A stretch of 41,769 nt of DNA from Belnapia arida (GTDB taxonomy: Bacteria; Pseudomonadota; Alphaproteobacteria; Acetobacterales; Acetobacteraceae), in assembly GCF_016773205.1 (NCBI RefSeq), contig NZ_JAETWB010000028.1, forward strand, positions 1-41,769. The letters run 5' to 3'. Position 1 is the first letter of the stretch; each line of letters starts with the position of its first letter. The translations under genes and the position numbers were made by a program. The notes below the pieces were generated by a model. The model saw nothing but the letters and a program-made list of their open reading frames with translations, ran no database searches and was not told where the DNA came from. Positions 1 to 8,630 of this stretch are shown here, piece by piece.

Positions 1-198
1 AAAGGAGCAGCCTAGCTGCCGCGCCAGCGCCGCGTCAGACGCCCAACCAGGCCAATAAATGGCCTACTCCCACGCAGCAGGCAGGCTTTTCAGCAGCCTG
101 CTAGGAAGTCGTACCCTGTGATCTGGAACCGAAATTTTTTGGCCGCACCTACTCCTATGTCCCTGCCCCGCTGCGCGGATGCCGCTATTACGAACCAG

Positions 199-1104
199 CT
201 AAGGGTTTGCTCCGATAGCGGCGGCAGGCACGGCATGCCCGCTGGCGACTGTCGCGTCCGCATTGGTGCTGACTGCAACTCCAACGACTCCCCAACCACT
301 TCCGTCAGGACGACGAGCAAGCATCGGAGCTCCGCTCGCACCGCGGGTGGCAGCACAATCATGGGCGAGCAGAACATGCCCCGAGGGCCTTCGCGTGAGG
401 GATCCAAGACGGCACCCGGTATCAGCGGACAGCGTTTCAGGCCGATCTTGCTGGTATCCTCCCAACATCACCGGTGATCCCGGCTGCGGCGTACCACGCA
501 GCAAGGGCAATATATGCCCCGGAGCACCGATCGGCCGCTCGAGGGTTAGCAGCGCCCAGTCCGCACCCGCTGGTCCCATAGCTGCCACTCCGGGGGTGAA
601 GCCCGGCCCGACCGTATAGGAGATAACTCGCGCATGCCCTGTGTACTGACCAAGATTGTAGCCGAGTAGGAAATGGACCGAACGCGCTTGGACAAACTGG
701 CCCGAGCGCGATGCCACCAGACAGTGCGCGGCGGTGAGTACCGTGCGCGCATCGACCAACGTGCCAGTGCAGCGCCCACCGACCTCCGTTTGCACGCGCC
801 CGAGCGAGCGCCATGGTTCGGCGGTAGGGTCGACCCGTTGTCGCGGGTCGGTGGCCCCAACGCCAGGAAGCAAATTGCCTCGTGGTGCTCTGCGCAACTC
901 GTCCTGACCGCTTTGCGCCGAGGCGGCCCCGGCGGCGACTGCTAATGCAGCGAAAAGTATTGCTGCTGTCGGGGCAGTGGTAGGTGCGATGCAGCGAGTT
1001 CCGCGGTGAAAAGAGCTGCGACATGGCCGTTGCTCGGCGCGGGGCGCGCTCAAACGCATCAGGTGTCTCCGCACACCGGCAAGCGGATGAAAGACGATAG
1101 TCAT
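199..1104 (-). CDS. Secreted trypsin-like (S1/V8-like) serine protease
   Basis: Predicted 301-residue serine endopeptidase of the chymotrypsin fold. The triad is visible: His127 in TAAHC, Asp182 in DWALL and Ser257 in GASGAP. A hydrophobic stretch at about 46-63 ending in ASA looks like a signal peptide with a long basic N-region, so the enzyme should act in the periplasm or outside. The open frame continues upstream to 1317, but ATG at 1104 has a strong ribosome site (GGAGGG, 6 bases away), so this start is preferred. The C-terminus is short after the Ser motif (about 44 residues), which may mean slight truncation. Substrate unknown. Family call is firm from the triad; physiological role is not known. 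Confidence 0.85.
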   Translation of the reverse strand: MTIVFHPLAGVRRHLMRLSAPRAEQRPCRSSFHRGTRCIAPTTAPTAAILFAALAVAAGAASAQSGQDELRRAPRGNLLPGVGATDPRQRVDPTAEPWRSLGRVQTEVGGRCTGTLVDARTVLTAAHCLVASRSGQFVQARSVHFLLGYNLGQYTGHARVISYTVGPGFTPGVAAMGPAGADWALLTLERPIGAPGHILPLLRGTPQPGSPVMLGGYQQDRPETLSADTGCRLGSLTRRPSGHVLLAHDCAATRGASGAPMLARRPDGSGWGVVGVAVSTNADATVASGHAVPAAAIGANP

Positions 1105-1447
1105 CGATTCCCTCCGGATGGGCGACTGTGCGGTACTCAAGAGCGGATGAAGTTTATCGCGCTCCAACTCTAGGCGAAGCTGCTGCGAGTTCCGGGTACG
1201 AACTGACGACGCAGCAACACCGCAGTGTGATTTAGAATATTTAGTATAGCGAAATAAGATCCTCGTGATCTGCCCGGTGCAATGCAGCCGGGAAATTGGC
1301 GTGCGATGGTGCAACAACCTGCGGCGGTCGCCGTCCCTCTATGCTAGCCGCTGGCAGGCTCTACACATACTCATGCCGCAGCTACGTGCCGATGGTACTC
1401 TCCTCAGAAGGCTATGCCCGATTTAATGACGGTGGGTTCTAGCGTCG
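1105..1447. other. Intergenic region upstream of the protease
   Basis: About 340 bases between the protease start and the terminase relic. Part of it is somewhat AT-richer (near 1215-1265) and probably holds the protease promoter, but no convincing -35/-10 pair was identified. No coding potential was recognised. Confidence 0.4.
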
Positions 1448-1990
1448 TCACCCCATCCACAACTCCGCCCGCTCAAAGATGCTGGTGAACTGCTCCGGCT
1501 CAGTCATCGAGCGCCCAACCGCCATGACGAGCGCCACAGCAGCGTCGATCTTCTGCTCCGGCCGCGCTTTGGTCGGGTACAGGTTGCCGCGGCGATCCGG
1601 CTTGCCGACGACGTTGCCGATGCACCACTCCAGCACCGGGCTGCCGTCGTGCTGGAGGCGGCCCGAGCGCATGGCAGCATCAAGCTCAATGATCGCCCGG
1701 TGAGAAGTTCGCCGTAGTCGAGCGGAACTCGACCATCTCGATCTCCTGCGCCCGTAGCCGCTGCGCCAGCTGCGTTGACTGCCAGGGGTCATAGCCGACG
1801 CTCATGATCCGAAAACGCCGGCTGAGCTCCAGGATTTCGTCCTCGATGATCTGGAAGTCGGTCTCGTTGCCCATTGTCAGCACGAGATGCTTCGCAGCCG
1901 CCCAGCCGGGGTATGAAGCATTCTGTGCCTCGAGCACCGCCTTATCGTTCAGGTAGTAGCGTGCGAGCGCAGCGTAGGTCGTCTTGCTCG
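1448..1990 (-). pseudogene. Phage terminase large subunit, C-terminal fragment, frameshifted
   Basis: Two minus frames join into the C-terminal nuclease half of a phage terminase large subunit. The first frame (from about 1990 to 1700) contains YPGW, GNETDFQIIEDEI and VGYDPW. The second (about 1700 to 1448) contains AMRSGRL, VLEWCIGNVVG and KIDAAVALVMAVGR. The switch is explained by one extra G in the CCGGGCGATC stretch (plus strand about 1694-1700), because removing it restores SPAIIELD. A TAG near 1992 closes the frame upstream, and the N-terminal ATPase is absent. The frames between 1991 and 2167 gave no clear family. This terminase resembles the Terminase_1/YmfN type, unlike the GpA-type enzyme at 10.2 kb, so it derives from a different phage. 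Confidence 0.75.
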
Positions 1991-2167
1991 TCTAGCGGCA
2001 GGTATGGGGAATCTTGTAACTGTCCAACCCGTAGTTGACGATAGCCCGGAGGCAGGTTTTGGCACACCCCCGCCATCATGGGTATGCGAGAAGTTGCCTT
2101 AGAAGGTTTTCCGACGACGGCGATCCGATTCTTCAGTTTGCGGAACCACCTCATCGCCACGCCCGCC

Positions 2168-3082
2168 CTATTGCTGGAAGTTCAGCTTCAGCCCCGGCTC
2201 CGGCCAGCGCATCTGGCCAAGCTTACCTTCGCCCGACAGGGTGATGGTCGCGGTGCGCATATCTGGGCCGCCGAAGCAGATATTGGTGGGGTGGGTGTCC
2301 GGCATCGCTACCTGGTCCAGGATCCGGCCATCCGGTGCAAACACCGTGATTTTCCCCGTCACCAGCGTGGCGACGCAGATATTGCCGGAGGCGGTGACAG
2401 CGAGGCTGTCGAAGCGGGAGAAGCCCGGCGCACTGCCGAGGTAACGGCCGCCATGCGGCGAGGGAAAGGACTGCTTCTTCAGGGTGCCGGGGCTCTCGAC
2501 GTCGAAGGCCCAGAGCCGTGCGGATTCGGTATCCGCGACATAGACGACGCTCTCGTCCGGGGAGAGGCCGACGCCATTGGAGCTGAGGATCGGGTAGGCG
2601 ATCTCCTTGACCGAGGAGCCGTCCGGCATCGCGTAGTACAGCCCGCCATGATCACGCGAAGTATGGTATCGCTTGCCGAGATCGGTGAAGTAGAAGCCGC
2701 CATTCCGATCGAAGACGAGATCGTTCGGCGCCGAGAGTTTGTGGCCGCTTGCTTCCTTGTAGAGCAGCCTGCGCGCCCCAGTCTGCGGATTAACCTGCTC
2801 CACCGTGCCGTACTCGTAGTCATCCGAAGGCCCCTGCCCCATAAAGCTGTCAGGCAGGTACTTGCTGCCGCCATTGTTGCAGAGAATGAGCGATCCATCC
2901 GGGGCGCGCGCAAGCCCGTTCGGCCCGCCGCCCGGCTTGCCGAGCCGCGTCACCTCGCCATCCGCATCAACACGTGTCACCCAGCCGCCATTGATCTCCG
3001 TCAGGATGATCGAGCCGTCCGCCATTGCCACCGGTCCTTCCGGAAAGCCGAGGTCACTCGCCAGGATGCGGATGTCGCTCAT
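2168..3082 (-). CDS. SMP-30/gluconolactonase/LRE family protein
   Basis: 304-residue six-bladed beta-propeller of the SMP-30/gluconolactonase family; members hydrolyse sugar or other lactones using a divalent metal. Family signatures seen: FPEGPV with the metal-binding Glu near residue 15, the PNDLVFDRNGGFYFTD blade motif, LSPDESVVYVADTES, and a late GGPDM-TATIT motif. No signal peptide, so cytoplasmic. ATG 3082 is chosen over an in-frame ATG at 3097 because GGGGGA lies six bases upstream of it. It lies downstream, on the same strand, of an SDR and a Bug receptor, which suggests a shared catabolic role for a small carboxylate or lactone. Exact substrate cannot be read from sequence. Confidence 0.85.
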   Translation of the reverse strand: MSDIRILASDLGFPEGPVAMADGSIILTEINGGWVTRVDADGEVTRLGKPGGGPNGLARAPDGSLILCNNGGSKYLPDSFMGQGPSDDYEYGTVEQVNPQTGARRLLYKEASGHKLSAPNDLVFDRNGGFYFTDLGKRYHTSRDHGGLYYAMPDGSSVKEIAYPILSSNGVGLSPDESVVYVADTESARLWAFDVESPGTLKKQSFPSPHGGRYLGSAPGFSRFDSLAVTASGNICVATLVTGKITVFAPDGRILDQVAMPDTHPTNICFGGPDMRTATITLSGEGKLGQMRWPEPGLKLNFQQ

Positions 3083-3417
3083 CGTTGTTTCCCCCAAAGG
3101 TATTCTTTTGCAACTATCGTTGCGTGATATGCCGCGCGGTCAAGCCGCGGACGTGGCATCTCTGCGCTTGGATATAACCTCACGGTTAGGACAGCATCTG
3201 CCGCAGCGAACAGAAGATCATCCATGCTTCCAGGCCGAGCCCTGCAGACAATCCACTGACCAGCAACGTGTTGTCTCGTAGTTCCGATACCGGCAAATAG
3301 GCTGCCCTCAGCCTTGCAACGGTTATGGCCTATAGGGCAATAGTTGCCGTCGCCGCGTAGGCTGAGGTGCTGTGCGGCGACGGCTTGTGAGCACTCATGT
3401 CCCTGGTTGGTGCGCGA
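3083..3417. other. Intergenic region between SDR and SMP-30 genes
   Basis: About 335 bases without a supported gene. It separates two same-strand genes and probably carries a promoter for the SMP-30 gene. No clear operator or terminator was seen beyond short GC-rich inverted repeats such as the one around 3133-3150. Confidence 0.35.
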
Positions 3418-4278
3418 TCAATGGCTTGGCTTAACCAAGAATGGCGTAAGCTGAAGCTCGTGTGTCCAGCACGATCTGTCCTGCGTATGCAGGTAGTAGA
3501 AAGCTTCTGCAATCTTCACCGGGTTCATCACGAGTTCGGGTTGCTGTCGGAGCTTCGGCAGCATCCGAGTTCCAGGTGAGTCGATTGTGCCGTCGATGAC
3601 AACGTTGGCCACGTGCACGCCATGCTCGGAATACTCCTCGGTAAGCACCTGCGCGAGAGTTCGCATCATAACCCTGGGGTAGTAGAGCGACTCACCGGTC
3701 TTGCGTTTGACCCCGCGCAGCGACTTGGAGTTGTTCGAAAAGAAAAAAGATCCTGCGCCTTTCTTCCGCATGGATGGCAGCACCTCTTTGGCAACGAGGA
3801 AGGGTCCGCGGCTGGCAATGTGCTGTGCCGTATCGAACATCTCCACAGGGAGGTGCTCGAGCAGCTCCTTTTCGGGAGGGAGGTCCCGACCTTCCAGGTA
3901 GCCAGCATTGTAGACGAGGACATGCGGGTCACCGGCTTCGCTGCGGATCCTAGCAAAGGCCGCTGAGATGGATTGCTCTGAGATGAGATCCAACTCTACG
4001 ACCATGCATGCGCCGCCCTGCTGCCGGATGGCTTCGGCCAGGGCCGAAGCATTGGTCGCAACGCGGGTCGTCAGCACGACGAAGTATCCCTCTTGCGCGA
4101 ACTTCTGAGCGATGGCGCCTCCCACGCCCCAACGCACACCGATGGGCAGGTCGCTGTCATCCACTACCTTTCCGTGCGCCAGTTTGGTATTGCGGCCATC
4201 TGACTGCCATTTGGAGGTGGCACCGACCACCACCGCAACCTGCTTATCATCTGGGTTCAGACTGTTGTTTCCGCTCAT
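3418..4278 (-). CDS. Atypical SDR-family oxidoreductase
   Basis: 286-residue Rossmann-fold protein of the short-chain dehydrogenase type: VAVVVGAT first strand, VELDL, LVYNAG (the NAG motif) and a TPF C-terminus. Two departures stand out. The glycine-rich loop is split by about 28 extra residues between GATSKW and WGVGGAIA. The usual YxxxK is missing: the expected place reads SLYYPRVMMR, with Arg rather than Lys and different spacing. The Ser position may be in FFFSNNSKS. It may use another catalytic arrangement or not be a dehydrogenase. Start chosen at ATG 4278 after GGGGGGAT; the open frame reaches 4344. It follows the Bug receptor gene by 62 bases and is probably co-transcribed with it. 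Confidence 0.8.
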   Translation of the reverse strand: MSGNNSLNPDDKQVAVVVGATSKWQSDGRNTKLAHGKVVDDSDLPIGVRWGVGGAIAQKFAQEGYFVVLTTRVATNASALAEAIRQQGGACMVVELDLISEQSISAAFARIRSEAGDPHVLVYNAGYLEGRDLPPEKELLEHLPVEMFDTAQHIASRGPFLVAKEVLPSMRKKGAGSFFFSNNSKSLRGVKRKTGESLYYPRVMMRTLAQVLTEEYSEHGVHVANVVIDGTIDSPGTRMLPKLRQQPELVMNPVKIAEAFYYLHTQDRSCWTHELQLTPFLVKPSH

Positions 4279-4340
4279 GCGGAGATCCCCCCTGTTTCTT
4301 GCATCGTGAATGCACGAAGAGCCGTCGCAGCTCGCCGAAG

Positions 4341-5318
4341 TCACTGAGCCCTAATGTTGGCGGCTCGTGCCACCTCAGCCCAGATCTCCATGTCTTCCTT
4401 CATCAAGGCAGCGAAGGCTGTTGGCGAGCTTCTTCCGTCGAGTTCATTGCCCGTTGGCGCGAGCCTTTCAGAGATGTCTGGCCGTGCGAGCACGCGATTG
4501 ATCGCTGCAGCTATTCGCTCGGCTATCGGCTGCGGCAAACCTGCCGGCCCTAGGATGCCGTTCCAGTAGCTTGCGGCGGAAAAGCCAGTCAGACCCTGCT
4601 CGTGCAAGGTCGGGACGTCCGGCGCCTGTGGGATGCGATTACGTCCGATAACCGCCAAGGCCCTGACTCTGCCGGCCTGTATCTGCGGAAGAGCCGTTGA
4701 TGAGTTGATGATCCCAAATTGGACGTCACCTGCAAGCAGCGCCTGCATCTGCTGAGGCGAACCAGGAAAGGGGACGACCGTCGCTGCAAATCCAGTCCTG
4801 GTGCGGAGCAGCTCTGTCACAAAGTGCGACGGTGCTCCGATGCCAGCGGTACTGTAGAAGAGCGGGCTAGGCCGTGCACGCGCAAGGGCAATGAATTCTT
4901 GCATTGAACTGGCCCGCACTGACGGATGCACCACAAGCAGCGATGGGGTCACGGCGACGTTCACTATTGGCGTGAAAGAGCCTGGCACTTCGAAGCCTAA
5001 TCGCGTGCCCATCACAGCCACCATGTTGAGCGACGCAGCGGTGAACAGGAGCGTGTACCCGTCGGGCGCTGCCCGCGCGACCGCTTGGGCGCCGATGCTG
5101 CCAGCCGCACCAGGACGGTTGTCCACGATAATGGGTTGACCGAGTTCCTCCCGAAGAGCGTCCTGCATCACCCGCGTCATCACATCGATACCGCTGCCTG
5201 GCGGCCATGCGACCACCATGGTGATCGGACGTATCGGATAGCTCTGCGCCAGAGAGGACCCGAAGGTGACGGCGAGGAGCGACGCGGCAACGATGGCTAC
5301 CACCAAGAACCTCCACAT
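4341..5318 (-). CDS. Bug/TctC-family tripartite tricarboxylate transporter receptor
   Basis: 325-residue periplasmic solute-binding protein of the Bug (TctC) family. A signal peptide covers about residues 1-25 (hydrophobic core, SLA before the mature end). Family motifs: YPIRPITMVVAWPPGSG, DNRPGAAGSIGA, APDGYTLLF, PFPGSPQQMQALLAGDVQFG and APDVPTLHEQG. These receptors bind carboxylates and normally work with TctA/TctB membrane subunits, but none lies nearby, so it is an orphan receptor that may use a distant permease or act in sensing. Ribosome site GAGAGGAGAG precedes ATG 5318. First gene of a minus-strand group with the atypical SDR and probably SMP-30. Confidence 0.92.
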   Translation of the reverse strand: MWRFLVVAIVAASLLAVTFGSSLAQSYPIRPITMVVAWPPGSGIDVMTRVMQDALREELGQPIIVDNRPGAAGSIGAQAVARAAPDGYTLLFTAASLNMVAVMGTRLGFEVPGSFTPIVNVAVTPSLLVVHPSVRASSMQEFIALARARPSPLFYSTAGIGAPSHFVTELLRTRTGFAATVVPFPGSPQQMQALLAGDVQFGIINSSTALPQIQAGRVRALAVIGRNRIPQAPDVPTLHEQGLTGFSAASYWNGILGPAGLPQPIAERIAAAINRVLARPDISERLAPTGNELDGRSSPTAFAALMKEDMEIWAEVARAANIRAQ

Positions 5319-5743
5319 CGGCTTCTCTCCTCTCGCGTAATCCTCATGTCACGATCTCACCCGGAGCTGCCAAAGAACCGGCTTGGGTGCATTTGGGGCA
5401 GTGGGCTGATTTCGCTGGCATCAGCGTCTGGCAACGCAGCTTGCGCTTCAAGATGGTCCAAGTCTGCTTTAGGGTCCAGGCTGAGGACCAGGAAGGACGG
5501 CTTATCCAGCCCCCGACCGTCTGGACGTGGATCCCGTTGCCACTGGCCTTCTACTGCTTCGTCGTGGAGAACCGAAGGCAGGCGACGACTAGCGTCCGCG
5601 CTCCAGACCCAGGACGTCGCGGGTTATTGGCCTTCCTCATGGCCGGACCGGCGCCCTTAGCTGTGGAAGCGGCGAATACTTCGTGTCGCGTACGCCCTCT
5701 GGCATCTCGCCTGTCGATGACCTGTTTCCTCCTGCGCGCACTC
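5319..5743. other. Unassigned region between Bug gene and IS4 relic
   Basis: About 425 bases. A plus-strand open frame (5387-5749) exists, but it has no recognisable motif or good ribosome site, and the minus frames do not continue the transposase next door in a convincing way. Probably decayed insertion-sequence DNA plus the promoter of the Bug gene near 5320-5400. Confidence 0.35.
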
Positions 5744-6150
5744 TCATGAAGCACCGCCGACGCGGAGAAAGGCGGTGACGGCGGCGCCGCGTAAAATGCG
5801 TGCGCGGCCGTCCTTACCGACCCGGTCGGCAGCGTGCCGAGCTTTGCCGTAGCAGGCCGTAAGCGCGATGCTGCTGTGGCAGTGGATGACAAAGTCGAGC
5901 TTCAGATCCTCGGTTAGCAACCGGTAGGGCTTGCGGTCGCCGAAGCTGCGGTCGGCGACGAGGCAGACCGTGATCCCAATTGGCAGCGCTTCGGCCGGAC
6001 GGACCAGCGACTGATACTTGTAGCCGTTGCGGCGGTCCTTCAGGGTTGCCGTCTCGACACTCGGCCAGAATAGCGGCGTGGCCCGGCCATGGCGGCAGAA
6101 TAGCGGGAGCATCAGTGTGGCCTGGCCGTCGGCGGGGAACTCGGTCCACG
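5744..6150 (-). pseudogene. IS4-type DDE transposase relic (central part)
   Basis: About 135 residues in one frame match the middle of an IS4-group DDE transposase: WTEFPADGQATL, HGRATPLFWPSVETATLKDRRNGYKYQ, CLVADRSFGD (DDE Asp region) and KLDFVIHCHSSIALTA. The N-terminal region is not found upstream of about 6150 and the frame stops at 5744 before the Glu-containing C-terminal part, so both ends are missing. Marks an old insertion at this junction. No terminal inverted repeats were identified. Confidence 0.75.
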
Positions 6151-6181
6151 TGGGTTCGGTCGTCGCCCAAGTGAGTCTCAC

Positions 6182-6355
6182 ATGCTGAACTGTTGGGGAA
6201 GTCTTGGCCTCCTGGCTTGGCACGGGCGCACCGCTGAGGGAATAGTCGCTCGCCTTGGCGGCATCCTCGCGCTGCCCCGTCCGGTCCTGCCGGCGGGGCT
6301 CAGGCGGGTGACGGACCCCGACGGTCGGGGTCGGTCCAGGAGATCCCGGCCATGA
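6182..6355 (+). CDS. Possible small ORF upstream of the HNH gene
   Basis: 57-codon ORF starting MLNCWGSLGLLAWHG and ending in an Arg-rich tail. Its stop overlaps the next start in an ATGA arrangement, which is the main argument that it might be translated. Composition in the second half is what random GC-rich DNA would give, and no family is recognised. Treat as a weak candidate. Confidence 0.25.
   Translation: MLNCWGSLGLLAWHGRTAEGIVARLGGILALPRPVLPAGLRRVTDPDGRGRSRRSRP
6314..6332. promoter_or_regulatory. Perfect 19-bp palindrome before the HNH gene
   Basis: GACCCCGAC-G-GTCGGGGTC, 9-base arms around one base, 19 bases before the leader ORF start at 6352 and 60 before the HNH ATG at 6393. It could be an operator for a dimeric repressor. 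A loop of one base makes an RNA hairpin unlikely in exactly this form. Confidence 0.4.
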
Positions 6356-6396
6356 CACCATTTGACATTTTGCGCTTGGCGGAGCGCCACCCATGA
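6352..6396 (+). CDS. Possible 14-residue leader peptide coupled to the HNH gene
   Basis: ATG at 6352 preceded by CCAGGAGATCCC and encoding MTPFDILRLAERHP. Its TGA (6394-6396) overlaps the HNH start (6393) as ATGA, and its own start overlaps the stop of the upstream 57-codon ORF in the same way. This suggests translational coupling into the nuclease gene. Translation of so short a frame is unproven. Confidence 0.35.
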   Translation: MTPFDILRLAERHP

Positions 6397-6758
6397 GCCC
6401 GGAGGCGAGGGCCTACCGCCGTGCCCAGCGAGCGCGCTATCCCCGGAACTGGAAGCAGGTCAGCCGCTCGGTGATCGCCCGTGCCGGATACCGGTGCGAG
6501 GCCTGCGGCGTTGAGCAGGGCAAGCCGAACCCGGTCAGCGGCTCGAGGGTTATCCTCGGCGCCGCGCACTTGGACCACCACCCCGAAAACGTCTCGCCCA
6601 GCAACCTGCGATCGTTGTGTCAGCGGTGCCATCTCCGCTACGACCACCCGCACCACTTGACGCAGATCAGAGCGAACCGGCTGGCGCGGTTGGCCGCGAG
6701 CTCTCTGGGAGGTCTGCTGGCTCTCATGCTCGGAAAAGCACCATCCTCCGGCCGGTGA
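6393..6758 (+). CDS. HNH endonuclease-like protein
   Basis: 121 residues. Zinc/HNH pattern is clear: Cys35-x2-Cys38, then AHLDHH (His59, Asp61, His62), Asn71, and LCQRCH (Cys76, Cys79, His80). Such proteins nick or cut double-stranded DNA in a metal-dependent way. Small HNH genes of this kind often sit beside terminase genes in phages, and phage relics lie on both sides here (1.5 and 10-15 kb), so a phage origin is plausible. Basic N-terminus (RAYRRAQRARYPRNWK) fits DNA binding. Start chosen for GGCGGAG upstream and the ATGA overlap. Confidence 0.8.
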   Translation: MSPEARAYRRAQRARYPRNWKQVSRSVIARAGYRCEACGVEQGKPNPVSGSRVILGAAHLDHHPENVSPSNLRSLCQRCHLRYDHPHHLTQIRANRLARLAASSLGGLLALMLGKAPSSGR

Positions 6759-6791
6759 GGTTCACCTATCGGCACGGGACACGTCGAAGCG

Positions 6792-7550
6792 TTAGCTGCC
6801 GGCGCCCGCCGTCACCACTATCTCGACTTCGGCAGTTGCGGGCGGCGGGAACGCTGTGCCAGCCACGCACGCAGCCTCGACCGCGGCCCAACGCAGAAGG
6901 CCAGCTTCGCCTTCTGGTGAAAGCCGATAGAGGCCGCGGGCCTCACGCTCGAACCAGCCATAGACGTTTCTCAACATGATCGCAGCGGCATCAGGCGCGG
7001 CCTCCCTAAGGTCGCGCGGGCGGCGCGGTCCGGCACGGAGGGCCGCAGCACAGGCGAGCGCGCGCTGACGGTAGGCCGTCATAATGGGCTGTCGTGACGA
7101 GCCGCCTACAGCGGGGTCACCACGCCGGCGGTCATGCTCGGCAAGCAGAAGGGACCGCCGCTTCGTGTTCTGCCGTGGCCGGTAAGGCCCCGGCTCGGCA
7201 AGAACCTCGACCATACCCCGCAGCGGATCCACTGCGAGCAGACCAAAGCCAAGCAACCGGCAAAGCTTATGCGCACGACTGTCGCGGTCGCGCCCGCGGC
7301 GTGTGGCCCGCACCGCGAGCCAGACTTCGTCGGCTGCAGCAAGGCGATCGACCCCTTGCAGTATGAGATCCAGCGTGAGGCCGAGCTTCAGCTCGGTAAT
7401 GACGACGAAGGGCGGCTCATCTGGTCGGATCGCGACGATGTCGCATCCGCAAACCTCCCCTTTGGCTTGGTAGCCCAACCGCTCGAGATGCGACTTAACA
7501 ACGGCATACAGCGATGTTTCGGGAGTACGAACTGGCTTGGTTTTTAACAT
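6792..7550 (-). CDS. DUF2161 family PD-(D/E)XK phosphodiesterase-like protein
   Basis: 252 residues. N-terminal restriction-endonuclease-like core: helix with ETSLYAVVKSHLERLGY, then GCDIVAI with Asp37 and ITELKLG with Glu53 and Lys55, the D...ExK catalytic signature; LQGVDRLAAADEVWLAV follows as in the DUF2161 family. The C-terminal half has a winged-helix look (LRDVREAAP-like helix then MLRNVYGWFEREARGLYRLSPEGEAGL). Activity is not established for the family; a nuclease or repair role is inferred. Convergent with the HNH gene (33-base gap). ATG 7550 is preferred over 7583 because the conserved TPETSLY starts soon after; the ribosome site is weak. Confidence 0.8.
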   Translation of the reverse strand: MLKTKPVRTPETSLYAVVKSHLERLGYQAKGEVCGCDIVAIRPDEPPFVVITELKLGLTLDLILQGVDRLAAADEVWLAVRATRRGRDRDSRAHKLCRLLGFGLLAVDPLRGMVEVLAEPGPYRPRQNTKRRSLLLAEHDRRRGDPAVGGSSRQPIMTAYRQRALACAAALRAGPRRPRDLREAAPDAAAIMLRNVYGWFEREARGLYRLSPEGEAGLLRWAAVEAACVAGTAFPPPATAEVEIVVTAGAGS

Positions 7551-7658
7551 TCCGGAGTCCCGATCAGTAGGCCGACAGTACACCGGAACGGCCCGCTATC
7601 GGCTAGGCGCGTTGCCGAGGGCCAGTTAAGCTGGCCGCAATCAGGGAGGATAGGGTCC

Positions 7659-8627
7659 ATGCCCAACATCAGGCGACGCAACCTGATCGCGGCGGGCTTG
7701 GCAGGCGTGTCGTTCGCTGCATCCGGGCAGGGCCTCTGGCCAGGGGAGCGCCCGATCAGCCTCATCGTGCCCTTCCCTCCTGGCGGCGGCACCGACGTGA
7801 TGGCCCGAGCGATGGTGCCCTACCTGGAGCGACACCTGCCCGGAGCACGTCTCGTCGTGCTGAACCGTCCCGGAGCTGGCGCCGAGGTTGGCTACACTGC
7901 GCTCGCCACCGCGCCGCCTGACGGGCTCACCCTTGGCGTCGTCATCGTCCCAAGCTTGCAAACGATTACCATCGAGCGCACGCCACGCTACCGTCTGCAG
8001 GATTTTGCTTTCCTCGGTAGCGTGGTGGACGACCCCGGTGGGTTCTTCGTCGCGCCCACCAGCCCGTTGCACACCGTCGCCGACCTTGCCGAGCACGCTC
8101 GGGCAAACCCGGACAAGGTCGCGGTTGGCACCGCCGGTATCGGCTCGGATGACCACCTGCTGATGATGGGCTACGAGCGCCTTATCGGCACCCGGCTTGT
8201 CCATGTGCCCTTCGCTGGCCAGGCGCCGACTATCACCGCACTGCTTGGGCGCCACATCACGGTCGCCGCGATGAATATTGGGGAGAGCCTGGAGCTGGTG
8301 AAGCAGGGCCAAGCCCGTCCACTGGCCCAGGCCTCGCCGGCACGGACCGCTCTGGCGCCTGACATCCCCACCTTTCGTGAACAAGGATTCGAACTGACGG
8401 GCGGTGTGGTGCGTGGGCTGGCAATTCCGGTAGGCACGCCAGCGCCCCTTCGTGCTCGGCTCGGGGCCGCGCTGCTCGCCACCATGGACGACCCAGGCTG
8501 GCAGGCGGATGCTGCCCGGCTGTACCAGCCGCTGCGCCGTATGGACGGCACCAGTTTCACCCGCCTGGTGGAGGAGGAAGCCGAGCGGCTCCGCCTTCTC
8601 TGGCAAGACCGGCCCTGGAAGGACTAA
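7659..8627 (+). CDS. Bug/TctC-family substrate-binding protein
   Basis: 322 residues. Short N-terminal RRR plus hydrophobic segment (residues about 4-23) looks like a signal peptide, possibly Tat-type. Family motifs: ISLIVPFPPGGGTDVMAR, LNRPGAGAEVG, PPDGLTLG, VPFAGQAPTITALLGRHI, and PDIPTFREQGFELTGG. Binds a small organic acid in the periplasm by family analogy. Ribosome site AGGGAGG before ATG 7659. The cyclase starts 3 bases after its stop and the SDR overlaps the cyclase, so this is the first gene of a three-gene operon. No TctA/TctB genes are present, and the protein clearly differs from the other Bug protein at 4.3-5.3 kb. Confidence 0.9.
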   Translation: MPNIRRRNLIAAGLAGVSFAASGQGLWPGERPISLIVPFPPGGGTDVMARAMVPYLERHLPGARLVVLNRPGAGAEVGYTALATAPPDGLTLGVVIVPSLQTITIERTPRYRLQDFAFLGSVVDDPGGFFVAPTSPLHTVADLAEHARANPDKVAVGTAGIGSDDHLLMMGYERLIGTRLVHVPFAGQAPTITALLGRHITVAAMNIGESLELVKQGQARPLAQASPARTALAPDIPTFREQGFELTGGVVRGLAIPVGTPAPLRARLGAALLATMDDPGWQADAARLYQPLRRMDGTSFTRLVEEEAERLRLLWQDRPWKD

Positions 8628-8630
8628 CCC

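Noticed and set aside
2078-3127. Plus-strand 349-codon frame antisense to the SMP-30 gene.
   Set aside because: The opposite strand carries clear SMP-30 motifs and a strong ribosome site; this frame is a high-GC shadow.
5387-5749. Plus-strand 120-codon frame beside the IS4 relic as a separate gene.
   Set aside because: No ribosome site, no recognisable motif and composition like decayed IS DNA.
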